Shown here: positions 53,471 through 64,000 of the stretch, piece by piece
Numbering within the stretch: position 1 is the first letter of the stretch
Layout of the letters: each line of letters begins with the position of its first letter
Assembly: GCA_900544025.1 (NCBI GenBank)
Contig: UQTM01000007.1
Location: forward strand, 9,278 to 73,277
Source of the DNA: an uncultured Odoribacter sp.
GTDB taxonomy: Bacteria; Bacteroidota; Bacteroidia; Bacteroidales; Marinifilaceae
Reading direction: 5' to 3'
DNA length: 64,000 bases
Position numbers and translations under genes: made by a program
The notes under the pieces: generated by a model
The model's database searches: none
What the model was told of the DNA's origin: nothing
What the model saw: only the letters and a program-made list of their open reading frames with translations

Positions 53471-54550
53471 ATGCTAAGTTTATTATCGGACGAATTAAGA
53501 TTGGTATTATCCATGGCAGTTGCTCTGTTAATTGGCTGGAATATTCGTATGCCGGTTTTTAAGATGGCAATTCTTAAGGATTTTGTAGATAAACCCAATC
53601 AGCGTTCTTCTCATAAAGGAAGTGTTCCTAACATTGGAGGTATTGTTGTATTTTTAGCATTTTTATGTTCGTTTTTATTGTTTGTCCGATTCTCTGAAAG
53701 AAGTGAATTTCAATATATTCTTTTAGGGGCTATTCTTATTTTTCTTATCGGAATATACGATGATCTTTTGGAGATATCCCCTCGAAAGAAAGTAAAAGGA
53801 GAGATGTTGGGAGTGCTGGTGTTATTGGTCGGAGGCGGTTTTTATCTGACTAATCTGCACGGTTTGCTGGGAATTTACGACATTACTCCCTGGATTGGCT
53901 TACCGTTAACTTTTATCGGGCTTGTCGGGTTGATCAATGCCATAAATCTAATCGATGGAATCGACGGTTTGTGTTCCGGTATCGCTTTAATGGATTGCTT
54001 ATTTTTCGGAATATGGTTTTATCTCAGCGGCAACGTTGAATATGCTTTATTGTGTGGCGTATTGAGTGCCGCAATCATTCCTTTCTTTTTTATAAATGTG
54101 TTTGGGAAACGTTCTAAAATGTTTATGGGGGATTCCGGGGCTTTAATGGTCGGATTTCTGTTGGGAGTAATGGCCATTAAATTTTGTGAGGTAGATGTTC
54201 ATCTGGGAGCCACTTGTGCCGTTAAAGCTGCTCCCGCCGTGGTGTTCAGTGTATTGGCTATTCCGGTTTTAGACACATTGAGATTATTTGCTTCCCGTTG
54301 GATGCGTGGTAAGTCTCCTTTTGCACCGGATAAACGTCATTTTCATCATAAGTTGCTGGTAATCTATAAGGGAGTTCATAAAAAAGCAACTTTTACTCTT
54401 TTATTCTTTAATTTTTTATTTGTCATCTTGGGAGTAATAGGACGTAACTGGCCTAACGAATTATTGATTCTGGTGGATATCGCGTTCTTTATTATTCTGT
54501 TTTATGTTGTAAATTTTTTGGCAAAACGTATTCAGGCAAAGAAAGCTTGA
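53471..54550 (+). CDS. WecA/MraY-family undecaprenyl-phosphate sugar-1-phosphate transferase
   Basis: 359 residues with about 10-11 TM helices. Family motifs are RSSHKGSVPNIGG (about 45-57), the Mg-binding YDD (D97, D98), NAINLIDGIDGL (about 156-167), FMGDSGA (D221) and a HFHH histidine motif near 281. It transfers a sugar-1-phosphate (often GlcNAc-1-P) from a UDP-sugar to undecaprenyl phosphate, the first step of surface-glycan assembly. The SSHK and HFHH motifs separate it from MraY of peptidoglycan synthesis. It lies between the exporter genes and the rml cluster. Confidence 0.93.
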   Translation: MLSLLSDELRLVLSMAVALLIGWNIRMPVFKMAILKDFVDKPNQRSSHKGSVPNIGGIVVFLAFLCSFLLFVRFSERSEFQYILLGAILIFLIGIYDDLLEISPRKKVKGEMLGVLVLLVGGGFYLTNLHGLLGIYDITPWIGLPLTFIGLVGLINAINLIDGIDGLCSGIALMDCLFFGIWFYLSGNVEYALLCGVLSAAIIPFFFINVFGKRSKMFMGDSGALMVGFLLGVMAIKFCEVDVHLGATCAVKAAPAVVFSVLAIPVLDTLRLFASRWMRGKSPFAPDKRHFHHKLLVIYKGVHKKATFTLLFFNFLFVILGVIGRNWPNELLILVDIAFFIILFYVVNFLAKRIQAKKA

Positions 54551-54712
54551 TCGTGGAATATTAAGAATCTTTTCCTGTACACTTGATGTCAGATTATTTT
54601 GTACTTGCGCAGTATTGATACTCCCCGTATAAGTCTTCAAAATAGTTTCCCGAATGATTGTTGAATCTGGGTGTTGGGGAAATTTGTAATAAAATAAAAT
54701 GATAACGATTAT

Positions 54713-55585
54713 ATGAAAGGTATTGTATTGGCCGGAGGCTCTGGCACTCGTTTATATCCGATAACGAAAGGAGTGTCCAAACAGTTATTGCCGATTTACG
54801 ATAAACCGATGGTTTATTATCCCATATCGGTGTTAATGCTTGCCGGGATTCGTGATATTTTGATCATTTCTACCCCTCAGGATTTACCCGGCTTTCAGCG
54901 TTTGTTGGGAGATGGCTCCGATTATGGGGTAAACTTTGCCTATGCGGAACAACCCAATCCCGACGGTTTGGCTCAGGCTTTTATCATAGGAAAGGAGTTT
55001 ATCGGCGACGATTCTGCCTGTTTGGTATTAGGGGATAATATTTTTTACGGACAGAGCTTTTCCCGGATGCTGGAAGAAGCGGTAATAACTGCCGAGCAAG
55101 AAAACAAAGCTACTGTATTCGGTTACTATGTAAACGATCCGGAACGCTACGGCGTAGCGGAATTCGATCCGGAAGGGAATGTGTTGAGTATTGAAGAAAA
55201 ACCTGTTTCTCCGAAATCGAATTATGCTGTCGTCGGTTTGTATTTTTATCCGAATAAGGTGGTGGATGTCGCTTCGCGGATAAAACCTTCGGCTCGTGGA
55301 GAATTGGAAATAACCACGGTAAACCAGGAGTTTTTAAAAGACGGAGAACTGAAAGTACAATTATTGGGGCGTGGATTTGCCTGGTTAGACACCGGTACGC
55401 ACGATTCCTTGTCGGAAGCTTCTACTTTTGTCGAAGTTATCGAAAAAAGGCAGGGATTGAAAGTTTCTTGTTTAGAGGAGATTGCCTATAAGAAAGGATG
55501 GATAACCGAAGAAAGGCTGAGAGAATTGGCCGCACCGTTGAGGAAAAATCAGTATGGGCAATATTTGTTGAAAATGATAGATTAA
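54713..55585 (+). CDS. rmlA: Glucose-1-phosphate thymidylyltransferase
   Basis: 290 residues, the usual length of RmlA. The nucleotide-binding motif [20 protein letters not shown] is at residues 8-27, and the signature GDNIFYGQ and the C-terminal [10 protein letters not shown] are conserved. It makes dTDP-glucose from glucose-1-phosphate and dTTP, the first step of dTDP-L-rhamnose synthesis. It starts a same-strand run rmlA, rmlC, rmlD, rmlB with gaps of 28, 20 and 71 nt, so at least the first three genes are cotranscribed. Confidence 0.97.
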   Translation: MKGIVLAGGSGTRLYPITKGVSKQLLPIYDKPMVYYPISVLMLAGIRDILIISTPQDLPGFQRLLGDGSDYGVNFAYAEQPNPDGLAQAFIIGKEFIGDDSACLVLGDNIFYGQSFSRMLEEAVITAEQENKATVFGYYVNDPERYGVAEFDPEGNVLSIEEKPVSPKSNYAVVGLYFYPNKVVDVASRIKPSARGELEITTVNQEFLKDGELKVQLLGRGFAWLDTGTHDSLSEASTFVEVIEKRQGLKVSCLEEIAYKKGWITEERLRELAAPLRKNQYGQYLLKMID

Positions 55586-55613
55586 GCAGAGGACGATAAA
55601 AAACAATGCAGAC

Positions 55614-56189
55614 ATGGAAGTGATCGAAACACCGATAGAGGGAGTCGTTATCTTGGAGCCGAAAGTATTCGGGGATGAAAGAGGCTATTTTTTTGAAAGT
55701 TTTTCTCAGAAAGAATTTGACGAAAAAGTTTGTAAAACGATTTTTGTACAGGACAACGAGTCGAAGTCGTCTTATGGAGTGCTGAGAGGATTGCACTACC
55801 AGCTGCCGCCTTACACTCAGGCTAAATTGGTGCGGGTGGTAAAAGGGAAAGTATTGGATGTGGTGGTCGATCTTCGTAAAAATTCGGCCACTTTTGGAAA
55901 ACATGTCGCAACGGAATTGTCGGAGGCCAATAAACGTCAGTTTTTTGTGCCCAGAGGATTTGCGCACGGTTTTGTCGTATTGAGTGAAGAGGCTATATTT
56001 CAATATAAATGCGATAATTATTATGCTCCGGGCCATGAAGGGGGAATCCGTTTCGATGATCCGGCTTTAAATATCGATTGGAAAATACCGGTAAAAGATA
56101 TGATCTTATCGGAAAAAGATTTGAAGCATAAAGACTTTTCTGAAAGCTTTGTGTTTGAAGATCGAGTTGCGGAGGAGGCAGGGAGATAA
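55614..56189 (+). CDS. rmlC: dTDP-4-dehydrorhamnose 3,5-epimerase
   Basis: 191 residues, a cupin fold. The catalytic His is in LRGLHYQ (His61), and RQFFVPRGFAHGFVVLSEEA matches the family core, with the GFAHGF histidine. It epimerises C3 and C5 of dTDP-4-keto-6-deoxyglucose. The gene lies between rmlA and rmlD. Context and motifs agree, so I am confident. Confidence 0.96.
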   Translation: MEVIETPIEGVVILEPKVFGDERGYFFESFSQKEFDEKVCKTIFVQDNESKSSYGVLRGLHYQLPPYTQAKLVRVVKGKVLDVVVDLRKNSATFGKHVATELSEANKRQFFVPRGFAHGFVVLSEEAIFQYKCDNYYAPGHEGGIRFDDPALNIDWKIPVKDMILSEKDLKHKDFSESFVFEDRVAEEAGR

Positions 56190-56209
56190 AAATAATAAGT
56201 GGTTTATTT

Positions 56210-57076
56210 ATGGCGAATATATTAGTAACGGGAGCCAATGGGCAATTGGGATCGGAATTGCGTAAAATCGGTTTTACGGCATTGGATGATGTTTTTTTTA
56301 CAGATATTACCGAACTGGATATTACGAGCTATGAAGCTGTGGCTAAGTTTGTGGAAGAACACGAGATCGATACCATCGTTAATTGTGCTGCTTATACCGC
56401 AGTCGATAAGGCTGAAGATGAGCCGGAAGCGGCTGCCAGGATCAATACGGAGGCCGTTGCCAATTTAGCTAAAGTGGCCAATAAACAGGATTGCCTTTTG
56501 ATACACGTTTCTACGGATTATGTGTTTAACGGAATGGGGGAAAAACCTTACACTGAAAAAGATCGTCCCGAACCTGTAAGCGTATATGGAAAAACGAAAT
56601 TAGCCGGAGAAGAAGCTATAAAAAAATCCGGTTGCCTGTACATCATTATTCGTACTGCTTGGTTATATTCGGCATTCGGCAACAATTTCGTGAAAACAAT
56701 ACTGCGCCTGGCCGGGGAACGTTCAGAGATCAGTGTGGTATCCGATCAGGTGGGAAGTCCGACGTATGCAGAAGACCTTGCCCGTGCTATTGTGACGATC
56801 ATGGAGAATGACGACCGGGGCATGTGTGAGGGGATTTATCATTTTTCCGATGAAGGTGTTTGTTCCTGGTATGATTTCGCTTCTGAAATAGTCCGGATCA
56901 GCGGATTGCCATGTCGGGTAAAACCTGTAACTACTGCCGAATACCCTACGAGAACTCGACGGCCTGCTTATTCTGTGCTGGATAAATCGAAAATCAGGAA
57001 TACGTTTAAGGTAACTGTTCCCGATTGGAAGGAATCTTTGGCTGCTTGTATGAAAGAGCTGAAAGCTAACCAATAA
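56210..57076 (+). CDS. rmlD: dTDP-4-dehydrorhamnose reductase
   Basis: 288 residues. The NAD(P)-binding GANGQLGSEL motif is at residues 8-17. The SDR catalytic YGKTK has Tyr126 and Lys130, preceded by STDYVFNG. It makes dTDP-L-rhamnose, the last step of the pathway, and follows rmlC by 20 nt. A TAACTTTG box lies just upstream of the next gene, rmlB. Confidence 0.96.
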   Translation: MANILVTGANGQLGSELRKIGFTALDDVFFTDITELDITSYEAVAKFVEEHEIDTIVNCAAYTAVDKAEDEPEAAARINTEAVANLAKVANKQDCLLIHVSTDYVFNGMGEKPYTEKDRPEPVSVYGKTKLAGEEAIKKSGCLYIIIRTAWLYSAFGNNFVKTILRLAGERSEISVVSDQVGSPTYAEDLARAIVTIMENDDRGMCEGIYHFSDEGVCSWYDFASEIVRISGLPCRVKPVTTAEYPTRTRRPAYSVLDKSKIRNTFKVTVPDWKESLAACMKELKANQ

Positions 57077-57147
57077 AGAATATTGAATTTAGAATAATTA
57101 TAGAGCGTGAAGTTTAACTTCGTTCTTAACTTTGATTTTTCTGTTTT

Positions 57148-58215
57148 ATGAAGAATATATTAGTTACGGGAGGGGCCGGTTTTATCGGTTCGCATTTGGT
57201 GAGATTGCTGGTCAATAAATATCCGGAATATCGTATTGTTAATTTGGATAAGCTGACTTATGCCGGAAATTTGGCGAATTTAAAAGATGTAGAGCATATG
57301 CCGAACTATGTCTTTGTGAAGGCGGATATTTGTGATTTTCCTGCTATGCAGGATATTTTTGCAAAATATAAAATAGACGGTGTGATTCATTTGGCAGCGG
57401 AAAGCCATGTAGATCGTTCGATCAAAGATCCGTTTGCTTTTGCCCAGACCAACGTCATGGGAACCTTAAGTTTGTTACAGGCTGCTAAACTGGCCTGGGA
57501 GGGGAAATTTGAAGATAAATTATTTTATCATGTTTCTACCGACGAAGTGTACGGTTCTTTACAGCCGGACGGAGGATTCTTTACTGAAAACACGAAATAC
57601 GATCCGCATTCCCCTTATTCGGCTTCGAAAGCTTCTTCCGATCATTTTGTGCGGGCGTTTCACGACACCTACGGGCTTCCGGTGAAAATATCCAATTGTT
57701 CTAATAACTACGGAACTTATCAGTTCCCGGAAAAATTGATTCCCTTATTTATTAACAACATCCGGCATAATAAGCCGTTGCCTGTATATGGTAAGGGAGA
57801 AAATGTACGTGATTGGTTGTTTGTGGAAGACCATGCCCGGGCTATCGATCTGATTTTTCACGAGGGAAAAGTGGGAGAGACATATAATATCGGCGGTTTT
57901 AACGAGTGGAAAAATATCGATCTCATCAAAGTGATGATCAGGGTCACCGACCGATTATTGGGACGTCCCGAAGGTTCGTCGGAAAAATTGATTACCTATG
58001 TCACCGACCGTGCCGGACATGATTTGCGGTATGCGATCGATTCTACTAAATTACATCAGGAGTTGGGCTGGGAACCTTCTTTGCAGTTTGAAGAGGGGAT
58101 AGAAAGGACAGTAAAATGGTATCTGGAGAATCAGGAATGGCTGGATAATGTGACCAGCGGCGATTATCAAAAATATTACGAGAAAATGTACGGAGATCGG
58201 CAGGAGACGAAATAA
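57148..58215 (+). CDS. rmlB: dTDP-glucose 4,6-dehydratase
   Basis: 355 residues, an extended SDR enzyme. GGAGFIGSH binds NAD at the N-terminus. The active site is STDEVYG (Thr131, Asp132, Glu133) with YSASK (Tyr157, Lys161), and the NRSDE-type substrate pocket SNCSNNYGTYQFPEKLIP follows. It converts dTDP-glucose to the 4-keto-6-deoxy sugar. Its position last in the rml run, after a 71-nt gap, is unusual in some species but common enough. A terminator follows. Confidence 0.97.
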   Translation: MKNILVTGGAGFIGSHLVRLLVNKYPEYRIVNLDKLTYAGNLANLKDVEHMPNYVFVKADICDFPAMQDIFAKYKIDGVIHLAAESHVDRSIKDPFAFAQTNVMGTLSLLQAAKLAWEGKFEDKLFYHVSTDEVYGSLQPDGGFFTENTKYDPHSPYSASKASSDHFVRAFHDTYGLPVKISNCSNNYGTYQFPEKLIPLFINNIRHNKPLPVYGKGENVRDWLFVEDHARAIDLIFHEGKVGETYNIGGFNEWKNIDLIKVMIRVTDRLLGRPEGSSEKLITYVTDRAGHDLRYAIDSTKLHQELGWEPSLQFEEGIERTVKWYLENQEWLDNVTSGDYQKYYEKMYGDRQETK

Positions 58216-58234
58216 CGGCATTGAATAAAAAAGG

Positions 58235-58272
58235 AAGAACCGGGACTTTGGTAAGTTACCGGTTCTTTTTTA
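58235..58272 (+). terminator. Terminator after rmlB
   Basis: A 9-bp stem (58235-58243 with 58259-58267), a 15-nt loop and a T run. Confidence 0.75.
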
Positions 58273-58374
58273 GTAAAATAATTCTTGACAGAATGTATAA
58301 TAAAAAGTTTGTTTTGTGTAGCTAAACATTGGGATTACTTCGGTGGTTTTATGTGGAAATACAAAATAAAAGCT

Positions 58375-58382
58375 TATCTTTG
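58375..58382 (+). promoter_or_regulatory. -7 element upstream of the ABC-F gene
   Basis: TATCTTTG, 58 nt before the start codon, after the rmlB terminator. The -33 element is weak. Confidence 0.5.
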
Positions 58383-58437
58383 CAACTTTGTCTGATAGTA
58401 TGAAAAGACGTTGATTATCAGTGAAAATAAAATATAA

Positions 58438-60060
<1,623 letters not shown>

Positions 60061-60112
60061 GAGGGGATAGGAAACCGAGGTTGGGTATTATTGATAATCG
60101 CTAATTTATAAA

Positions 60113-61048
60113 ATGAAAAAAATATTAGTCACCGGGGGAGCCGGGTTTATTGGTTCTCATTTGTGCGAACGCCTTCTGAACGAAGGAAATAAAGTAATAT
60201 GCCTGGATAATTTTTTTACCAGCTCGAAAGAAAATATGTTGCCTATGCTCGGGCATCCTAATTTTGAGTTGGTAGAGAGGGATATTACTTATTTCTATGT
60301 TAAGGATGTGGACGAGATTTATAATCTTGCCTGTCCGGCTTCGCCGATTCATTACCAGTTCGATCCCGTGAAAACCATGACTACTTCGGTGCTTGGGGCG
60401 ATAAATATGCTCGAGCTCGCTAAAGGAGTGAATGCGAAAATCCTGCAAAGTTCCACCAGTGAAGTGTATGGAGATCCGCTGGTTCATCCGCAGGTAGAAT
60501 CTTATTGGGGAAATGTCAATCCCATCGGAGTGCGTTCTTGTTATGACGAAGGAAAACGTAGTGCGGAAACCTTGTTTATGGATTATCATCGTCAGGACCA
60601 TGTGCGTATTAAAATCGTCCGGATCTTCAATACATACGGGCCGAAGATGCTGCCTAACGACGGGCGTGTGGTGTCTAATTTTATCATGGCAGCCCTTCAG
60701 GGACGGGATATTGAAATTTATGGGAATGGTTTGCAGACACGGAGTTTTCAATATATCGACGACCTGGTCGAGGGAATGATCCGGATGATGAATACCGACG
60801 ATGGTTTTGTCGGGCCGTTGAATCTGGGAAATCCCCGGGAATTCACTATCGCCGAATTGGCGGAAAAGGTGCTGGAAATAACAGGATCGCGGTCGAAAAT
60901 CGTTTATAAACCTCTTCCTTATGACGATCCGAAGAAAAGAAAGCCCGATATCTCTTTGGCAAAGGGAAAATTGAATTGGGAGCCTACGATCCGTTTGGAG
61001 GAAGGTTTAGTGAAAACGGTAGAGTATTTTAAAGGTATCTTGAAATAA
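60113..61048 (+). CDS. UDP-glucuronate decarboxylase (UDP-xylose synthase)
   Basis: 311 residues, an SDR enzyme. GGAGFIGSH binds [13 protein letters not shown] holds the catalytic Thr/Glu (Glu117), and YDEGKR gives Tyr144 and Lys148. The [12 protein letters not shown] motif is typical of UXS enzymes, distinguishing it from UDP-glucose epimerases. It converts UDP-glucuronate to UDP-xylose, which implies a xylose- or related-pentose-containing glycan. No UDP-glucose dehydrogenase is present in the window. A terminator follows the gene. Confidence 0.93.
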   Translation: MKKILVTGGAGFIGSHLCERLLNEGNKVICLDNFFTSSKENMLPMLGHPNFELVERDITYFYVKDVDEIYNLACPASPIHYQFDPVKTMTTSVLGAINMLELAKGVNAKILQSSTSEVYGDPLVHPQVESYWGNVNPIGVRSCYDEGKRSAETLFMDYHRQDHVRIKIVRIFNTYGPKMLPNDGRVVSNFIMAALQGRDIEIYGNGLQTRSFQYIDDLVEGMIRMMNTDDGFVGPLNLGNPREFTIAELAEKVLEITGSRSKIVYKPLPYDDPKKRKPDISLAKGKLNWEPTIRLEEGLVKTVEYFKGILK

Positions 61049-61072
61049 GATTATCCCGTGAAAATAGGATAG

Positions 61073-61102
61073 GAGCGTTCGAATCTGAGCGCTCTTTTTT
61101 TG
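61073..61102 (+). terminator. Terminator after the UDP-xylose synthase gene
   Basis: An 8-bp stem with one G-U pair (61073-61080 with 61087-61094), a 6-nt loop and eight T. Confidence 0.8.
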
Positions 61103-61252
61103 TGCTTATAATATGGAAAATATAAGAAAACAAGAGGATAATGTGTTTCGGAATGGTAATTTGTATAAACAAAATTGTATATTTGAAACCACGAAATGCC
61201 GGGCGGGATTTGTATTTGAAAATTTCTGTGTTAAATAATATAGTGATTCGGA

Positions 61253-62701
61253 ATGAAAGTAAAATTTTATTGGTTAGGATTTTTAATCTTAATGTGGGGA
61301 TGTCAGTCTGTGCCGGTTCAGTCTGATTATGTCGTTATTGCCGGTAAAGGTGTCGAGGGAGATACAGCTTGGTATCCGGTAGTGAAAACGTTAGCGGATA
61401 AACATCGGGCGAAGGTGCTTGCTTATCGGGAAAGTCCCGGAGAGCTGCTGGAACAATTGCGGCAAATACGCCCGCGTTATGTGGCTATGGTCGAAAAGCC
61501 CGGGAATTTAGGGCGGGATTATGTGATCGGTATGCATCGTTTGAGCCGGGAAATAGATTCTGATATTTATGCCGATTTCCTATGGGGGATTATCACCGGA
61601 TATGATGCGCAAAATGCGATGAAGATGGTGAATAATAGTACGGAGCCGTTGGTGGTTCACGATGCGGTGGCTACTATCATGGAATTGCATAGTGCCAAAT
61701 GGTTCGATCGCTATGCCTGGGTGGACGATCATGATAAGGGACTTTGGGGAGAAAAGGCATCCCGGGAGGACAGTGCGGTGACTTACCGAATCGAGCCGCA
61801 GCAAGTGCTACGGAAATTTTACGATATTTACGAGGAGGTACAGCCCGATTTGGTGGTGACGGCAGCCCATGCCACAGAGAGGAATCTTGAAATGCCGTTC
61901 TCATTGGGGAACATTAAAGCGAAAAACGGAGTGTTGTATGCCGATTTCCCGGGTGATCCGCAGGATTTGAAAGAAAGCGGGAAACGTAAGGTATATTTTG
62001 CCGTGGGGAATTGTCTGATCGGGAATGTAAACAAGACCCCCGAAAGTATGGCTGTTGCCTGGATGAACAGTGGAAACGCCGCTACGATGATCGGATATGT
62101 CGTGACCACCTGGCACGGGCGGAACGGCTGGGGCGGTTTGAAATATTGGCTGACCACTCCGGGACGTTATTCGCTGGCCGAAGCGATCTTTCTGAATCAG
62201 CAGGATTTAATCCATCAGCTGAACGGCTGGAATCCGAAATTGGCAACCCTGGATTATCCGTTCGATGCAAAAAACGAGTTTGCCGAAGGACGTAAGCAAA
62301 TTACCGATTCTACGGGTATCGTTCCCACTCACGACCAATTGGGATTTTTACATGACCGGGATGTGCTGGCTTATTATGGAGATCCCAAATGGGATGTGCG
62401 TTTGCAGGAAATACCGGAGGAAAATGATTTTTCGGTGACATCGGAAATTCAGGGGAAAAAATGTATCGTTACGATCACGACTTCGGAAGCGTTTCAGCTC
62501 GAAAGAATGAAGGGAGATCATTTTAAACAGGAACATGTGCTCGATTTACCGTTCAGTTATTTTTTCCCTGAACGGCTGAATCATCCGCGTTTGGCGGCAG
62601 GTCAGGATTGGAACGTTGCTTTGGACGAAAATTTCCTGCTGATCTACGAGCCGGATTTTAAACCGGGCTCTACTTATACCGTGGAACTGGATATCGACTG
62701 A
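61253..62701 (+). CDS. Lipoprotein, candidate C25/gingipain-like clan CD peptidase relative
   Basis: 482 residues; the signal peptide ends in MWGC (Cys17), so it is a lipoprotein. I do not recognise it by name. The order of features resembles gingipain-type (C25) peptidases: a segment RPRYVAMV (about 73-80), IDSDIYADFLWGIITG (about 101-116) at the place of the DxYY strand, a hydrophobic block ending in His206 (DLVVTAAHATE), then VYFAVGNCLIGN with Cys254, and ESMAVAWMNSGNAATMIGYVVTTW (two parts, 264-287) like the C25 motif after the cysteine. The last 80 residues form a beta-sandwich-like tail. It is 47 nt before the alpha-galactosidase start, so probably cotranscribed. No peptidase activity is shown; this is inference. 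Confidence 0.6.
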   Translation: MKVKFYWLGFLILMWGCQSVPVQSDYVVIAGKGVEGDTAWYPVVKTLADKHRAKVLAYRESPGELLEQLRQIRPRYVAMVEKPGNLGRDYVIGMHRLSREIDSDIYADFLWGIITGYDAQNAMKMVNNSTEPLVVHDAVATIMELHSAKWFDRYAWVDDHDKGLWGEKASREDSAVTYRIEPQQVLRKFYDIYEEVQPDLVVTAAHATERNLEMPFSLGNIKAKNGVLYADFPGDPQDLKESGKRKVYFAVGNCLIGNVNKTPESMAVAWMNSGNAATMIGYVVTTWHGRNGWGGLKYWLTTPGRYSLAEAIFLNQQDLIHQLNGWNPKLATLDYPFDAKNEFAEGRKQITDSTGIVPTHDQLGFLHDRDVLAYYGDPKWDVRLQEIPEENDFSVTSEIQGKKCIVTITTSEAFQLERMKGDHFKQEHVLDLPFSYFFPERLNHPRLAAGQDWNVALDENFLLIYEPDFKPGSTYTVELDID

Positions 62702-62748
62702 GACTGAAATATATTTCTATTTATAAAGTATATCTAATTATAGTAAAT

Positions 62749-64000
62749 ATGGTAAAAACAATCATCACTTTTTTATTTTTAATCGGTTTGGGTGTGGTGT
62801 CCGCATCCGGAGCGCCGGATGATTTTATCCGGATCGGTACGAACACAACAGACCTGATTTTTAAAGTAGGGAAAAACGGGCGCCTGTATCAGTCGTACCT
62901 GGGGCAAAAGCTGCAAAACGAATCGGAGTTTGCCTATTTGAAACAAGGGCGTGAAGCTTATCTTACGCACGGTATGGAAGATTATTTCGAACCCGCTATC
63001 CGGGTGCTGCATAACGACGGTAATCCTTCTTTATTATTGAAATATGTGTCTTCGGAAGTGAATCGTAAAAGTGATGATGTGACCGAAACGGTTATTCTGC
63101 TGAAAGACGATAAGTATCCGGTAGAAGTTAAGCTGTTTTTCACTGCTTTTGCCAAGGAAAATGTGATCAAGACACATGCGGAAATTTCTCATCAGGAGAA
63201 GAAACCCGTTACTTTATATAATTATGCCTCTTCGTTGCTGCACCTGAATGCTGCGAAATATTGGCTGACGGAATTTAGTGGAAATTGGGCGCACGAAGTG
63301 AATATGAATGAAAGACAGCTTGATTTCGGTAAAAAAATCGTGGATACTAAATTGGGTTCCCGTGCCAATCTCTTCTGTTCTCCTTATTTTATGATCTCCT
63401 TGAATAGTCCGGTACAGGAAAATGCTGGAGAGGTATTGCTGGGAACTGTGAATTGGACCGGAAATTTCCGGTTTACCTTTGAAGTGGACGACCAGAACGG
63501 ATTGCGGGTTATTTCCGGTATCAATCCTTATGGCTCGGAGTATATTCTTAAACCGAAAGAAGTGTTTTCTACACCTGAATTTGTGTTTACTTATAGTACC
63601 GAAGGTAAGGGACAAGCCAGCCGCGACCTGCATCGCTGGGCGCGTAAATATCAGTTGAAAGACGGCGAGAAAGACCGCATGACGCTTTTGAATAATTGGG
63701 AAGCGACTTATTTTAATTTTAATGAAGAAAAGCTGATTCAATTATTTGACGAAGCGAAAAAGCTCGGTGTGGATATGTTTTTGTTGGACGACGGCTGGTT
63801 TGGAAATAAATATCCGCGTAGCAGCGATCATCAGGGATTGGGCGACTGGCAAGAAACTACCGGTAAATTGCCGAATGGTATCGGTAAACTGGTGAAGGAA
63901 GCCAATGCGCGCGGATTGAAATTCGGTTTATGGATCGAGCCCGAAATGGTGAATCCGAAAAGCGAGTTGTATGAAAAACATAAGGATTGGATAGCCCGCG
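62749..64000 (+). CDS. GH36 alpha-galactosidase, N-terminal part (cut by window edge)
   Basis: The ATG at 62749 opens a frame that runs to the right edge (417 codons seen). A signal peptide (TIITFLFLIGLGVVSASG) indicates export. An N-terminal beta-supersandwich is followed by the barrel, with LLDDGWFGNKYPRSSDHQGLGDW and LKFGLWIEPEMVNPKSELY, which are GH36 hallmarks. The catalytic nucleophile Asp and acid/base Asp lie beyond the edge. It removes terminal alpha-1,6 (or similar) galactose from plant oligosaccharides or host glycans. It follows the C25-like lipoprotein gene by 47 nt. Confidence 0.92.
   Translation, partial: MVKTIITFLFLIGLGVVSASGAPDDFIRIGTNTTDLIFKVGKNGRLYQSYLGQKLQNESEFAYLKQGREAYLTHGMEDYFEPAIRVLHNDGNPSLLLKYVSSEVNRKSDDVTETVILLKDDKYPVEVKLFFTAFAKENVIKTHAEISHQEKKPVTLYNYASSLLHLNAAKYWLTEFSGNWAHEVNMNERQLDFGKKIVDTKLGSRANLFCSPYFMISLNSPVQENAGEVLLGTVNWTGNFRFTFEVDDQNGLRVISGINPYGSEYILKPKEVFSTPEFVFTYSTEGKGQASRDLHRWARKYQLKDGEKDRMTLLNNWEATYFNFNEEKLIQLFDEAKKLGVDMFLLDDGWFGNKYPRSSDHQGLGDWQETTGKLPNGIGKLVKEANARGLKFGLWIEPEMVNPKSELYEKHKDWIAR

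Noticed and set aside
57127..57134. TAACTTTG box just before rmlB
   Set aside because: It is only 13 nt from the start codon, giving a nearly leaderless transcript, and has no -33 partner; more likely coincidence within an operon.
60125..60751. 208-residue antisense ORF over the UDP-xylose synthase gene
   Set aside because: Shadow of a conserved SDR enzyme.

Overview
The window reads as a chromosomal segment of an anaerobic gut-type member of the phylum Bacteroidota. The evidence is direct: a type IX secretion (T9SS) C-terminal sorting domain at the left edge, a GldF/GldG protein, a zinc-cysteine-poor Tgt, UpxY-type NusG, DPP IV, DUF4831 and DUF2795 proteins, and many promoters of the Bacteroidota form TTTG-N19-TAnnTTTG. 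Moderate GC content and the gene families would fit Odoribacteraceae (Odoribacter or Butyricimonas), but that placement is inference from memory, not a measurement.

Layout. 1-787: end of a large secreted adhesin-like protein. 980-6690: an SPFH/ribbon-helix-helix pair, then the sliding clamp dnaN, a DnaQ-like exonuclease and a fused GldF-GldG ABC component. 7088-12538: a complete tripartite RND efflux operon (adaptor, pump, TolC). 12773-17558, minus strand: an NhaC antiporter, a long KamA-type radical SAM protein and two tandem paralogous lipoproteins. 17691-21021: an orphan phage-structural-like gene ending beside tRNA-Arg(UCU). 21268-23003: two overlapping AraC-family regulators, followed by a candidate structured RNA (about 23076-23228) with its own promoter. 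23393-25993: flavin reductase-like protein, tRNA-Gln(CUG) and a POT peptide transporter. 26088-31894: probable operon of Nnr metabolite repair, DUF4831 protein, ClC and CDF transporter, then a small acidic DUF2795 protein. 32074-43911: GH20 hexosaminidase, AddB-like nuclease, nitroreductase, FAH-like protein, acyl-CoA ligase, and the peptidases PepD and DPP IV. 44098-47822: tgt, an LptF/LptG permease and an RluB-type pseudouridine synthase with a very long low-complexity N-terminus.

47822-61048 is a surface-polysaccharide module: UpxY-like antiterminator, SLBB/Wza-type exporter, two Wzz-like chain-length proteins, WecA-like priming transferase, rmlA-C-D-B for dTDP-L-rhamnose and UDP-xylose synthase, with an ABC-F protein inserted. 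No glycosyltransferase other than the priming enzyme, no flippase and no polymerase are present, so the glycan assembly genes must lie elsewhere. The right end (61253-64000) holds a lipoprotein that I read as a C25/gingipain-like (clan CD) cysteine peptidase relative, and the start of a GH36 alpha-galactosidase.

The points most worth following are the candidate clan CD lipoprotein, the candidate structured RNA, the orphan phage gene beside tRNA-Arg, the ABC-F protein with a degenerate second ATPase site, and the start/stop-coupled rluB-upxY junction. No CRISPR array, insertion sequence or rRNA gene was seen.
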